DNA of 64,000 nucleotides from Pictodentalium vernedei (GCA_031216915.1 CM062296.1:452786287-452850286), one strand, 5' to 3'; positions 22,051 through 34,390 are shown, counted from the stretch's first letter. Numbers and translations are program-made. The notes: generated by a model from the letters alone, not told the origin.

Positions 22051-22208
22051 CTGGTTAAGTGGTAGAAGCCACAATCAGCTTTAGAGAAATTTGTTCTATT
22101 ACAAATTATTGGAGAGCGCCTGTTTGCTCTCACCAATAATTTGTAATAAAACAATTTTTGATGAACAAATTCAGATGACCAAAAATAATCTAGCCCTCAA
22201 TTAACCAA
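22051..22208. mobile_element. P2-type palindrome element flanked by TTAA
   Basis: TTAA at 22047-22050 and 22209-22212. The hairpin pairs ACAAATTATTGGAGAG with CTCACCAATAATTTGT. The same hairpin, in the opposite surroundings, occurs in the two-unit tandem at 32991-33545. Confidence 0.65.
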
Positions 22209-22212
22209 TTAA

Positions 22213-22795
22213 ATAAATATTTATATTGTACATACATATGAGAATCTTGTCGCATTTCGCAAGGACAGTAACAATACTGTATCAATCTATACGACATAAT
22301 GTATCACAAATCGCAATACGATACTGCTAAATCACACCTTATGATAGTTTTATACTTTTCGAATTTTGCTTCCAAAATAAATATGACAAACACAAGCCGA
22401 AAAAACGAATGCGCTGCTGCTGAGAATCAAAAGATTAATTTTGTTTAGCTTTATAAACATTGGATACAAGTGCCACATGACAAGTAGTCTGAAGTTTCAT
22501 AGAAGTAGCTTAAGAAAGTAGAAAGTTATTTGTGTCATAAATTTGGCATTTTTAGTTTCAAAAGTAGAAAACATTCACCAAAAATTACTGAAACTTCAAG
22601 TGATGTAAAAATGTCATAAATGAGGTAAATCAAAAAAACCCTAAAAACAGCGATCTGTTAAGTTTTTTATTAGTTCTACAACATACTAAAATTTCATTAA
22701 AATCAATAAAACTTTAATTTTTTGTTGTTGTATCTTGACCCTCAATGACATCCCTGGCCACTTAAAATCCAGCTCATTCCAACTACGAGTCAAAA
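22213..22795. other. Non-coding; inverted relative of 32880-33000
   Basis: No exon seen. ACATACATATGAGAATC near 22230 is inverse to GATTCTCATATGTATGTAC near 32990, so this flank belongs to a repeat larger than the P2 hairpin. Confidence 0.45.
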
Positions 22796-23060
22796 ATAAA
22801 CTAGAGGATGGCCACCAAAGGGTGGCTGATTCCCCCGAAAAAAGCCTTGATAGCCATTCCAACCTTATTCGTGACACACCCTCTGGTTGTGGGCAATAAT
22901 AATACCAAGTATCATTAATATCCTTGAAGGCTGTAAGAAGTTATGGAGCGGACACGAATTCCATCGACGGACAGACGGACAGACAGACAGACAGACGGAA
23001 AGACAGACAGACAGACGACATCACGGCTAGATTCCCCCGAATTTTTTTCGGGGGAATAAT
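22796..23060 (+). mobile_element. Short hairpin-ended element (F4-type 3' end)
   Basis: It starts near AACTAGAGGATGGCCACC, a small hairpin with GGGTGGC. It then holds a single body unit and a (GACA)n run (22969-23020), and ends with ATTCCCCCGAA/TTCGGGGGAAT at 23033-23060. It has the same plan as the tandem-core families but without a tandem core. Confidence 0.55.
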
Positions 23061-25322
23061 AAAAAGTGGCATGATAAATTCAAGATCAGGTATTGCATGA
23101 CATTTGTGCCAAATTTATTGATTGAGAGTTAAGGGGAAGTGCCCTAAAAGTCGTCGAAGGGTAAAAAAAACAAGAGGCCACAGGGGGCCTGAGGGCACTC
23201 ACCTGACATGTAGCCTAAATATCAACCCAGGGAATTAATTTGAACAATTTGCATCCACCCCTCCTCAGAAAAACTTATTCCAAATATCAAAAGATTCTGA
23301 CCTGCGGATCTGAAAAAAAAGATTTTTAAAGAATATTCCTCATACTGAACTAAGTTATAATTCGGGTTCCCACAGGGAGCCCAAATATGAACCCAGGGAC
23401 TTGGCCTGAACAAACTTGAATCGTTCCCCCCTAGGATGATGTATACCAAATATCAAAAGATTCTGACTACTGGATCTGAAGAAAAATATTTTTAAAGAAT
23501 ATTCTTCATATTGAACTAGGTTATAATTCGGGCTCCCACAGGGAACCCAAATATGAACCCAGGGACTTGGCTTGAACAAAATTGAATTTCACACCCCTAA
23601 GGGTGCTGTATACCAAATATCAAAAGATTCTGATGGGTGGATCGGAAGAAGGAGATTTTTAAAGAATATTCCTCATATTGCACTAATCTGAACATTTGGG
23701 CTCCCAAAGAGAGCCCAAAATATGGATCCTGGGATTTGATTTCAACAAACATGTGAATGAATCTTCCAAATATGTTATATGTGAAATATGAAAGCCTTTG
23801 GAGCAGTGGCATTGGGGAAGAAGATTCTTTAATGTTTTTCCCATTACTCACCATGTCAAAAAATGATGACTCGGCACTTTTTCAAAAGTCCTGGAAAAGT
23901 ACCCTATGATAAAACCTAATGCAATTTTTTTGGACCATTCTTTTCTGCTGTTCATAAGGAAGCTTCACACAAAATAAAAATTCTCAGTGCCATGTAGTTT
24001 TGGAGATAAGGGCATTTTAAATTTTTTCTATTTTTAGATCCTGTGGTTCCCATGGGGCAATGGGAAATGTTTTTCTGGCATAAATTGGGTACTTATGACC
24101 ATATAAGCCCTCAGATCAAATTTGGTTCAAATTGGCCTCTCAGTTCAGAACATAGAAATTTTAGTACAATTTGGGCTCCCACAGGAAGCACAAATATGAA
24201 CCCAGGGACTTGGCTTTAACAAACTTATATCTCACCTCCCTAAGGATACTGTATACCAAATATCAAAAGATTCTGACTGGTGGATGTGAAGAAGATTTTT
24301 GAAGAATATTCCTCATATTGAACTAAGTTATAATTCGGGCTCCCACAGTGAGGCCAAATATGAAACCAGGGACTTGTCTGGAACAAACTTGAATCTCACT
24401 CCCCTAAGGATGCTGCACACCAAATATCAAAACATTCCGACTGCTGGATCTGAAGAAGAAGATTTTTAAAGAAAATTCCTCATTTAGAACTTAGTTATAA
24501 TTCAGGCTTCCACAGTGAGGCCAAATATGAACCCAGGAACTTGGCTTGAACAAACTTGAATCTCTCCCTCCCTCCACCCACCCCCCATCCCCAAAGGATG
24601 CTGCCTACCAAATATCAAAAGATTCTGATTGGTGGATCTGAAGAAGAAGATTTTTAAAGAATATTCCTCATACTGCACTAATTTAAATATTTGGGCTTCC
24701 ATAGAGAGCACAAATATGGACCCAGGGATTTGATTTCAATAAACACGTGAAACAATCCTCCAAAGATGTTATTTGTGAAATTTGAAAGCCAAAATTTTGG
24801 AGCAGTGGTTTGGGAGAAGAAGTGTATTAAATGTTTTTCCGATTACCCATAAGTGTTAAAAAATGCTGACTCAGCACTTTTTCAAAGTCCTGAAAAAGTA
24901 CCCTATGATAAAACTGATAGCAATTTTTTGGACCATTCCATTCTGCTGGTCCTAAGGAGGCTTCACACCAAATAAGAATTCTCAGTGCTGTGTAGTTTTG
25001 GAGATATGGGAGTTTTAAATTTTTTCTATTTTTAGCTCCTATGGTTCCCATGGGGCGACAGAAAATTTTTGGGGGGCAAAAATTAAGTACTTATGACCCA
25101 ATAAGCCCTCATATCAAATCTGGTTCAAATCAGCCTCTTGGTTTGGAAAGTTAAAAAATTTATAGTAATTTATATATTTTTTATACTTACCAATGACCCA
25201 GACTTAGCTGGTGCTAACTCCTTAAAATCAAGGGGCAAACACAAATTTTGCCCCCAATCCCCAAAATGTGCATCAAAAACCGAAATTTCAATGTGCTATG
25301 TGATCCTCCATACTTTTTATCC

Positions 25323-25338
25323 ACTGCGCATGCGCAGT
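25323..25338. promoter_or_regulatory. NRF1-like palindrome in the left inverted end of E1
   Basis: ACTGCGCATGCGCAGT is a perfect 16-bp palindrome and contains the consensus-type NRF1 core GCGCATGCGC. The right end has the same site with one change (30991-31006). A promoter role is inference. Confidence 0.55.
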
Positions 25339-25444
25339 GTCAAGGAGGTCTCGAAATTGTCATTCTTACAACCAGTACCTGGTAAGCATTATGTAATCAG
25401 CGGGGAGGTAAGAGTTCCCAACTCATGGGAGGGCCATCCCCGCC

Positions 25445-25530
25445 TGGGTCATTGGTAAGTATAAAAAATATATAAATTACTATAAATTTTTTAACATTTT
25501 TATACTGTACCAATGACCCAGACTTAGCTG
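25445..25530. repeat. Internal complementary region of E1
   Basis: Its left half is the inverse of the element's left end (TGGGTCATTGGTAAGTATAA to AAATTTTTTAAC). Its right half is the inverse of the right end (ATTTTTATACTGTACCAATG to ACTTAG). It thus reads as the two outer ends joined. This is the hallmark of DIRS elements, thought to allow a circular intermediate. It lies close to the element's 3' end, as known for DIRS1. Confidence 0.9.
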
Positions 25531-27496
25531 AATAGAAAAAAAGCTGGAGGGCCTAGGACATAAAGGAAAATCCAATAGGCTCAATTACATGTAAACAGAA
25601 TTATCCCCCTCAAGGAGAAGAGGAGAACAGGTCTTACATGTATCTTTCTTATTTGCATCAAACAAGAAAGACACAATACCCATCTGTAATTGATCACAAT
25701 AACATAAATGATCTCTATTAACATCCAGTATAACCTGTTATACTAATATTTTAAATGGAAAGCCAATAAATAAAGGAAGTCCAGAGAAATGAGACTCTTT
25801 ATACTCATTAAAAGTGTCCGAGGATTGTATATCCTATCATAAGTCTATCATCGGACGCTCCCATTGGTAGCAAATCTGATTGAATACTCGTTTGTTGAGA
25901 GTCCATTCTGACAGCAACATGCGACCCTTCCAAGAAAGGGAGTCTGCCAAAACGTTCAGACGACCCGGAATATGACAGACCGATAAAAGAACTTGATGCT
26001 CTAGGACAAACAGAAGGATTCTTTCCGTTAAGTTGAATAACAGAATATAATGAGTGCCTCCCTGGTTCCGAATGTATGCTACTACTGTCGAATTGTCAGA
26101 CAGAATTTGCACATGTGCATTCCGAATTATGTTCATCCAATGATGTAGCGCAATCCAAATTGACATCATTTCTTTGATGTTTATGTGCTTGTTTAGGAAC
26201 TGCGGATACCAAAGACCCTGGCACTTCGAAACCGTTGGGCTCAACGTTGCGCCCCAACCGGTTTGACTGGCATCCATCATAATCATAAAACTCGGATCCG
26301 GCGATTGAAGTGGAACTCCCTGAGTTAACCACTGAATATCTGCCCAAGTCTGAATCTCTTGTTTGACTTGATTCGACAAGACGATGTTCGTATCGAGCGA
26401 ATGAATCTTGACACTCCAATTCTGAGTCAGAAAGATTTGGAGTGGCCAAGCATGTAGCCGCCCTATTGGTATAAGATCCGCGGCGGCTCCGCACAAACCT
26501 ATCAGTCGCATGAATTCTCACGCTGTGACTTTGTCGGAGTGGAGACAAAAGCGAGCATAACAACTGATTAATTTCGCTCTGGTTAATGGCAGACGAACGA
26601 GATTGTTGTGCGTCTGGAAGGTTATTCCCAGGTGGGTGAATGACTTGGACGGTACCAGATCCGACTTCTTCCCGTTTATTATAAAACCGAGACGTCAGAG
26701 CAGTTGAAGCAGATTCTGCACATCGTTCTGAAGCGTTAACGCATTGCCGAACCGCTGAAGAATGTCGTCCAGGTAGGCAGACGTTACCGCAGACGAATGA
26801 GCTCGGAAATGAGTCATTACTGAGTTCATTATTCGAGTGAAAGCCCATGGCGCTAGATTCAGACCGAAGCACATCGCTCGGAACTGATAAACGACTCCTA
26901 GGACAGCGAAGCGGAGGTACTTTCCAAACGCCGGATGTACCATGACATGAAAGTAGGAATCTTTGAGATCTACGCTCGCAGCATAGTCGTTCACTCGAAT
27001 GCTTGCTCTGACCAATCGAATGATCTCCATATAAAATTTTGGAGCCACGATCAGCTTGTTTATCCAGCTCAGATCTATGACTGGACGAAACGAGCCATCT
27101 GGTTTCGGGACTAGAAACAGATGGCTGTAGAAACCTGGAGATTCCTGGTTTTCTATGACCTCTATTGCGTTCTTCTCCAGAAGAGATTAGACCTCTAATA
27201 GTAGCAAACTTCTCTTCTGAGGATTTGACAGAAGCTGAGTCTATCTTGGACTTCGAGTTAAAGGAGGTTTTCTTTTGAAGGACAGTTTTAGCCCTTCTGA
27301 AATCACACCTCAAACCCAAGGGTCGTCTGTAATCGACAACCAATTGGTTAAGCAACTCGATAACCTTCCGCCCACTAGAACACGATAGAGGTTTGCACCA
27401 TCACTGCCTGGACCTGCAAGGCTTGCGGGAGGAGAAACCACGTCCTCCACGATCCGCACCTCACCCCGTCGACCTAGGGGCATCTGACCGGTTGTC

Positions 27497-29299
27497 TCAG
27501 CCAGTATTACGGCCCCTACCTGAGTCGCTACCTTGACAGTCTCTGGAGTAAGACCTAGAGGCTTGCTTAGATCCCCTAAAGGAACTTCCCTTGGACGTAT
27601 TTGTCCCAGAAGTGCCTGTCTTACTCTTCTCCGCTGAATCCGACTTTTTAGAAGCGGACTTGAACAGCAGAGAGTCTGAAGCTTTCTTAGTAATTTGATC
27701 ATAGATCAAGAAAAGCTTGCCATCGAAGAGAAGCTTTCCAGAGACCAGAGCGACTCGAAGAGAGTTTTTCACCTTACGATCCACGCGAGTGGATGTAGCC
27801 AGGGCAGCATCACGTCTAACTAACTCCAGATTTGCCACTGAAAGGGCAGAGTTATCCGTAGAGTATGCTATGGCCCTCGAAAGAACTCTTAAGGATGTCT
27901 GAACATCCTGGAATTCTTTTCCTTCGAGACGTAATGATAACGCTCTGGTAAGGTGATCTGCGTATGATAATGCATCTAAGCTGGTCCTGTTAGACGACAC
28001 TGTCGTATCCAATGTCGTGGCTGGAATAGACATAGACGACGGCAAAGACAATTCTAGGTCTTCAGCCTGGTCATCTAGACGCAGAGGAACTCTCGGAATG
28101 CCATGTTCTGCCATTTCAAATTTATTCCTTGAATTGATGAAAGGCAGCTGTATAGCATTGGCCATTAAGAAACCGGACTTGCCCGTCTTGGTGGCAAGTT
28201 TGAATATAGCGTCATTCAAAAGATCAAATGTCCGTGAGACATTTCTGGACTGGGTCGGAAACTCAGGGATGGTGTCCCTAATCTGGCTGAAAAAGTTTGT
28301 GTCCAGCGACGCTATCAGTCTCTTATCCGGCACAGCAGCATTTTGGTCCGGAGGAACAACATCAGGAAGGTATTGCCAGATGAAATCTACGGCTACATTA
28401 TGTTGCTCCGAAAGGGAAAATTCCAACTCCTCTGACTCCCTTTCTCCAACCGGCTGGACCACTTGATCATGTTGGTCGTCCCTTGCTGACTCTGCAGTGG
28501 AACAAACCGACCCAGCTTCCTCAGACAATTCCTGATCGGAAAAGGTTTCTGACGGCTGCTGGCATGCTGCGATAAGATGAGCTATCTGCAATAGCAAGTC
28601 CGTTATTGAGGCCTGTGGAGCTGCGGTCTTACATGATTTAGCCGCTGGAAGCTCCTGGGATGCTGAATCTCGCATACTTCTTTTATGCGCTCGTTCCGAT
28701 TGTAAAGGCCTCGTATCCCTGGCTACCGGATGGCGTGACCTGATCGACGTGGAATCCCTGGTCGGCAAAGCTGGCTGGATATCAGTGGTCATGTAGCCAA
28801 GGTGCGGTCGTGTGTGCTGCTGTGAGGATGAGGAAGCCGACAGAGTAGTCAGTGCAGACTGTCTATGTAATGGAGCGTCCCGAGCAGATGGAGTGGACGT
28901 ATGCTCTGCTTGATTAGCATCACGTACAACAACATCTGGTCCCACATGTGGCTGTAAGAGAGAGGGGGCTCTCTCGCTCGCGGTCCGGGTGGACCAGGAC
29001 GAGCTAGGTACCGGACTGACAGGCTTCCTCCCTATTATTGTCGGATCCGTCATTGCTGGGTGTGCACGTTTAATGTTTATAGTGCTCACATCACCCAAAC
29101 TGTTTCCCAGGGCCGCAACAGATGAACCCAGCTGCCGAGCCATTCGATGAATGGTCGCTACACCGGGCGAGCTAGTGGACAACAATGCCGTCGATCCTAC
29201 TAGGGACCTCTTAGGCAATTGTTGTATCTCCATGAGCACTTTTGCCGCTAGCTCTTCGTTAGAATGCAACGACGGAGGCACACTTGTTGAAGACATCAC
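27497..29299 (-). pseudogene. Gag-like region of DIRS copy E1 (fossil part)
   Basis: This region is clearly related over its length to the Gag-like region of E2, for example SYADHLTRALSLRLEG and AYSTDNSALSVANLELVRRD. It is Ser/Thr-rich in the N-terminal half and ends in a basic, Ser/Gly/Arg-rich tail. It would be the structural protein of the particle. It belongs to a broken element and is treated as a fossil. Confidence 0.7.
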
Positions 29300-29502
29300 G
29301 GAAACATCACCCTGTTCTTGTTCCTCTGAAAAAGAGACTGATCACCTAGAGTGACCCTGCGGAGAGAGGACCGGCATGGACCCCTCACAGCTAACAATAT
29401 ACCATGATACACGTCTCCAACGTTGTCATTTCAATTGGCACACACTGAGCAAGAATTGGTGGGAGTACATAGACTACAAGAAACACAATAAACATGAGAA
29501 TC

Positions 29503-29727
29503 AGAGGAAGATTTCCTCACATTACAATTTGAACAATATTCTTTCATTGTGAAAAAATATAAAAAGTAGTAGTACTCGCACTAACCCTTGAAACAAAGAT
29601 ACATAATAATAATACAGAGGAAGATTTCCTCGCATTACAATTTGAACAATATTCTTTCATTGTGAAAAAATATAAACAGTAGTAGTACTCGCACTAACCC
29701 TTGAAACAAAGATACATAATAATAATA
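29503..29727. repeat. Two-copy tandem duplication inside E1
   Basis: About 113 bp beginning AGAGGAAGATTTCCTC and ending ACATAATAATAATAC occurs twice in a row with only a few differences, followed by a (TAA)n run to about 29757. It includes the stretch E2 uses upstream of its Gag-like region. It arose after E1 was formed, since E2 has one copy. Confidence 0.75.
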
Positions 29728-30043
29728 CATAATAATACATAATAATAATAATAATATAATCCATTATAACATTTCGAAAAATAATTTAAAAAAAAAAAAA
29801 TTTTTGAAAAATTTTCAGAAGAGCCCAAGTTCCCAATGGGAACAGTGAGCCCAAATGGATCCAAAAAAAGCCTAAGTGTGGACAAAAATTTTAAAACATT
29901 TTTTAAAAATTAATGTAACACTTATGGACAATATTAATGTATCTGGCTATGAGCAGAACTAAAGAGAAGACAAGTAATCACTATCAGAAGTAACCATTGT
30001 CAACATAAACAAAAGTGTACAAAAACCAGAAACATGACTCCAG

Positions 30044-30407
30044 TTATTTATTTATTTATTGGTGTTTAAGGTCACATAGTTATGCAGAATGGCTAATCAT
30101 GACCGTGACAGTTTTACGGGTGGAGGAAGCCGGAGTACCCAGAGAGAACCACCGAGCAATGATGACGAGCAGCTGCCAGCTCCCCAACATCGTAACTCTG
30201 CACTGCAGCACAGGCAGGGTTAGATTGGTTGAAGACATAAGCACCATCGACGTGCAGTACGCTTTAGTACATCATCGTGCCCCCACGCGGGCAATGGAGA
30301 TGAAGTGACTTGCCCAAGGGCACAACATGGTTGCCGCAGGTGGGATTCAAACCGAGGACCTCTCGGCTTGCAGCCTGCACCTCTACCTACTGAGCCACCA
30401 CACTCCC
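30044..30407 (-). mobile_element. Full-length tRNA-headed SINE inserted in E1
   Basis: A perfect 13-bp duplication AACATGACTCCAG flanks it at 30031-30043 and 30408-30420. E2 carries the uninterrupted site (near 47588), which gives an exact empty-site comparison. The tail is on the left. The minus-strand head at the right reads GTGGTGGCTCAGTAGGTAGA with a B box GGTTTGAATCC. This copy is younger than E1. Confidence 0.9.
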
Positions 30408-31559
30408 AACATGACTCCAGGCACTGTAAACATGGCCCAAAATCAGTCACCAATTTAAACACTATCCGATGTAAAACAGAGACTTCCCGAGAAGAAACTG
30501 CAATACATTGGATGGTAGATGCAGATCACAACGCCTAAACACCCAAGGGTGAGGACGTAAACATGGGGAAAAACAGAAAATACATTCTGTTACCAAGCCA
30601 AAACTCCCAAGAAATTTTAGTAAAAATAATCACAAAAATTATGCCAAAAGCAAGGGAGAATAGCAAGGGGTAAAACAGGAAAGGGAGAGAGGAAACACTG
30701 AACAAACAATGGTACATTCATAGCAAGAATGACAACATCAGGGCCATGCCTCAAAAATAGGCAACATGAAATAATTTCGTAAAAAATTAGAAGTTACAGC
30801 CCTGATCATATTCTGCCACTGTTTTTTCCACTCATCCTTCTATTTCCTTCATAGATCCATCATTTCATCCATAATTATGTGTCTGGCATCATTTAAACAG
30901 AGATTTACAACACAAATATCAGTGAGGTGTTACTGAATTTAGGGCCAAACAAAGAATGACAATTGGCGCCAATTTCGAGACTTCCTTGACACTGAGCATG
31001 CGCAGTGGATAAAGGTTATGGAGGACCACATAGGACATTGAAATTTCGGTTTCTGATGCAAATTTTGGGGATTGGGTGGCAAAATTTGTGTTTGGCCCTT
31101 GATTTTAGGAGTTAGCACCAGCTAAGTCTGGGTCATTGGTACAGTATAAAAATACAGAAATTTTGGGTGGGGCAAAAATTCTTGCCCCTCCCATAATGGC
31201 AGCAAAGATAGCCCCTCAAACTTCTCTTGAACAAATCTAAGTCTACACCTCAAAAGGAAGCTGCACCCCAAATATCAATCAAGTCTCTGCAACAGCTGGT
31301 TCATGAGAAGATTTTTTTTAAGATTTAAGCACACTTTTTGGGTGTGGCCCTACCAAGGGGCGGGGCAACTTGATTTTAACAAAATCAAACTGAGATGTCA
31401 TAACAAACAATTATCTCAAATTACACTTAAATTGGTTCAGTGGTTTTGGAAGAGAAGATGCAAATACCATGTTCACAGACGACGGATGGGAGATGGACGG
31501 ACGACGGATGGTGAGTCATCACTGTAGCTCACCTGATTGAAAGTCAGGCAAGCTAAAAA

Positions 31560-32159
31560 AAAGGCTAAAAATTACAAAATACCATTTCAACTTTGTCGAA
31601 TTACCAGCATATTAAGACATTACAAGTTTAAATCATAAAGGGCATAATGCCGAATTTGATCACATTTTAGAAACAGAACAGGTGCCCATATATGCAGTCT
31701 TTTGGTTAACTCACAAGTTACATTCTAAGCACCTTGGTAGTTATTTTTAGGCAAGTCTTATCTGCCAAAAAACAGCAGCAGCAGCAAAGTCACAGGATGT
31801 AGACTGTCAAAGTGTAGCAAACATATGTAAAAATCTCTAGGCCCCTAAGGGTTAAACATTTTGTAGAAAGATACACAGATTTTCAAGTGAGATCATTAAA
31901 GCACCACACAGTCCTGCACTGCATTAATGTTGACCAATTCGTAATAATCTAATGCTTAAAAAAAGTAAGCAATGTAACAAAATAATACTTACTATTAAAA
32001 GATGTTAAACATTTTGCAGTACAGAGCATGGTATTTTGCAGGGCTTATATTTTTCTAAATTAGGGAGAATCCATTTGGATTCTTGCGAAAATGGTTACCT
32101 GTCCCAGAATCCCATGAGACCACCATGACTGAACCCCTGTTGTATACTGATAACACATA
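31560..32159. other. Non-coding, nothing recognised
   Basis: AT-rich sequence without exon-like frames or clear repeat ends. It separates the F1 copy B end from the P1 element at 32164. Confidence 0.5.
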
Positions 32160-32163
32160 TTAA

Positions 32164-32607
32164 CCCTTACCCAACAAACATTACAAATATGGCTGTCATT
32201 GGAACCAGCTCCTTGAGCCAGTTCCAATGACAGTCATATTTGTACAATTTTATTGACAAAGTGTAAGGATATTTTATTGACAAAGTGTAAGGATATTTCA
32301 GGTCATGTTAGCCTTTTATTAGTTGATTTGCTGCTTCTGTGTTGGGTCATTTATTTATTTATTTATTGGTGTTTAAGGTCGCAAATTTCTGCACAATGGC
32401 AAATCGTGACCGCAACATGGAGATAAAGTCAGACTGAGTCAATCGTTTATAAAAATACCCATGTTGCCCATTTATAGGACTTGCACCCCAAGCATTGGTG
32501 ACTGGGTCTTATTTTACCAGTATAACAGAGCTTGTTTACTGCAGTAATCAAGCACTACTTCACTCTGCGGAGTTCCCATGGGGATGCTGTGTTAGGTAAA
32601 GGGCTAT
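32164..32607. mobile_element. P1 palindrome element carrying an S2 SINE-like insert
   Basis: Left TTAA at 32160-32163, then CCCTTACCCAACAAAC. The hairpin pairs TGTCATTGGAACCAGCTCC with its inverse (near 32194-32238). The right end GTTAGGTAAAGGG is followed by an altered TTAA. The insert at 32349-32585 is flanked by near-identical CTGTGTTGGGT and CTGTGTTAGGT. Confidence 0.65.
32349..32585. mobile_element. S2 SINE-like repeat inside a P1 element
   Basis: The left (TTTA)n-TTGGTGTTTAAGGTCGC is the minus-strand tail of the S1 type. The middle AACATGGAGATAAAGTCAGA and CCCCAAGCATTGGTGACTGG match 1877-2147. The imperfect flanking duplication of about 11 bp suggests an old insertion. Confidence 0.65.
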
Positions 32608-32990
32608 AAAGACTCAATTCTTTTCACACGAATCCTAGCAGAGGACCAGCGAGAATCTACATGGATGGCAAATCGAATGGATTCTCAGATTCCTGTCGAA
32701 ATATAAGCCCAATCATGAGCCTTGTATGACTGAACATATTCATAATGCAAAATTTGGTCACATGGCTTATTCAGTATTCAAATGAGGCTATTGGGTTAAA
32801 GAAAATTAATCTTTTAATTCTCAGGCAGCAGTGCATTCATTTTTTTGGTCCATGTTCGTCATATTTATGTCAGAGGCAAAATTAAAAATGCATAAAACTA
32901 TCATAGGGAGTGATTTTAGTAGTATCACATTGCAATTTGCGATGCAATATGTATAATGAATTGTTATTCTCTTTGCGAAATGCGATACGA

Positions 32991-33545
32991 TTCTCATATG
33001 TATGTACAAAATAAATATTTATTTCACTGGTTAATTGAAGGCTAGATTATTTTTGGTCGTCTGAATTTGTTCATCAAAAATTGTCAAGAATTGTTTTATA
33101 ACAAATTATTGGAGAGTGCCAACAGACACTCTCCAATGATTTGTAATAGAACAAATTTCTCTAAACAAACCATTATTTATGTTTGACTGAATAGGCAAAT
33201 AGGCAAGGAAAATGTTGGCTTTTGCACTGGTACCCTCATTTTTTGAAAGGCCTGACTGTGGCGACACGATTCCCATATGTATGTACAAAATAAATATTTA
33301 TTTAACTGGTTGAGGACTAGATTAGTTTGGTGGTCTGAATTTGTTCATCAAAAATTATTTTATTACAAATTATTGGAGAATGCCATAGGCATTCTCCAAT
33401 AATTTGTAATAGAACAAATTTGTATAAATAAACCATTAGTTATGTTTAACTGAATTGGAAAGAAAAATGGGTAAGAACAATGTTGGCTTTTAAAAACACT
33501 GGTACCCTCATTTTTTGGAATGGCCTGATTGTGGCTTCTAGCACA
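32991..33545. repeat. Two-unit tandem repeat (about 278 bp each) with P2-type hairpins
   Basis: The unit starting ATTCTCATATGTATGTACAA recurs at 33269 (ATTCCCATATGTATGTACAA). Each unit has its own hairpin, ACAAATTATTGGAGAGTGCC near 33104 and ACAAATTATTGGAGAATGCC near 33365, and shares CTGGTACCCTCATTTTTTG. The copies differ by substitutions and small gaps, so the duplication is not recent. Confidence 0.75.
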
Positions 33546-33559
33546 CTCGGAGTTGAAAA

Positions 33560-34040
33560 AACTCATTATTTTTTATCTCCATTTTAGTTGTTCTATAAAA
33601 AAAAAACTATCAGTGAAATCAACATGGAAGTTCTAGTATTTAATTTTAGGATCTCACAACTGGATTTTAGGCATTCATTAGGAATAAAAAATAAAAATAA
33701 AAACCACCCTCCCTCATTCGTTTTAAAAAAAATTGCCAGAGAATCAATTATTTAATTTTGTTTAGCCTTGATTGTATTTTGTCTGTCATTTCCTGAATAG
33801 TTTGTTTTATTTTAATTTCCGTTGGTCTTCGAACGTGGACTTGCAATTCATTTCAGCAGCAGAAAATCTCCATGTTGATACCCAAAAGGCACAAAAAAGT
33901 TTTCAACCTTTTTTTTATTGTTGTAATTCGTTGAAAGGTTTGAATATTAAGAACATAGTTCAAAATTACGGTTTAGATGGAAAAATTTGAAAATGAGCTA
34001 CAGTATAGCCATCGTGGACTTGTCACTTTCCACAGGTGGG
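33560..34040. other. Non-coding, nothing recognised
   Basis: AT-rich sequence. A 72-codon frame at 33772-33990 shows no conserved-protein features. No repeat boundary was recognised. Confidence 0.45.
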
Positions 34041-34044
34041 TAAT

Positions 34045-34187
34045 ATTTCCGCATAACATAGATTATGACCCCTCTTTGGAATGAGCTTGTTTCATTGAGG
34101 GGTTATAACCTATGTTTTTGAGACAAAAAATAAAAAAAATAGTTTTTTGTTTGCAAATGTCAGCTGCTTTTCATCTTACATAAAGGG
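34045..34187. mobile_element. P1 palindrome element, left end lost
   Basis: The hairpin near 34060-34116 has TATGACCCCTCTTTGGAATG and a shortened inverse arm. The right end is TAAAGGG followed by TTAA at 34188-34191. No matching left end was found. Confidence 0.5.
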
Positions 34188-34390
34188 TTAAGGACAATAA
34201 AGGATTAAGGACAATAAAAGTCTTGCGTGGAAGTGCTTCAAAAACAGAGTTCAAAGAGTGAAGTATGCCATACGTTAACTAAGCAAAGTATGGCACAATA
34301 CGGAAACACTATTTGGTCAAAACACCATGATGAACTGCGGCATGGGTTGATTATGCAGACCTGAAGTGTTTGGAAGCAAAGATAGCTTGA

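Larger units (their letters stand above)
25150..31153 (-). mobile_element. DIRS-type retrotransposon copy E1 (fossil, broken)
   Basis: About 6.0 kb, coding sense on the minus strand. The ends are inverted repeats of roughly 190-210 bp. The outermost bases are GTTAAAAAATTTATAG at the left and ACAGTATAAAAAT at the right, joined inside by TACCAATGACCCAGACTTAG. An internal region at 25445-25530 is complementary to both ends. Recognisable parts are a Gag-like region at about 27497-29299 and reverse transcriptase with RNase H within 25837-27355. No tyrosine recombinase part was recognised. It is broken, with several breaks. Its two ends differ more than those of E2, so it is older. A SINE sits in its 5' part. 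No target duplication is seen, as expected for recombinase-mediated insertion. Confidence 0.85.
23168..31556 (+). mobile_element. F1 tandem-core element, copy B, split by a DIRS copy
   Basis: The left part (23168-25149) begins ACAAGAGGCCACAGGGGGCC and holds units near 23345, 23525, 23695, 24175, 24340, 24500 and 24690. The right part (31154-31556) continues ACAGAAATTTTGGGTGGGGC and ends in the F1 hairpin, TAGCTCACCTGATTGAAAGT then CAGGCAAGCTAAAA. Copy A (near 3585-3610) reads straight through the interrupted place, giving an empty site. Between the two parts lies the DIRS element at 25150-31153. Confidence 0.78.
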
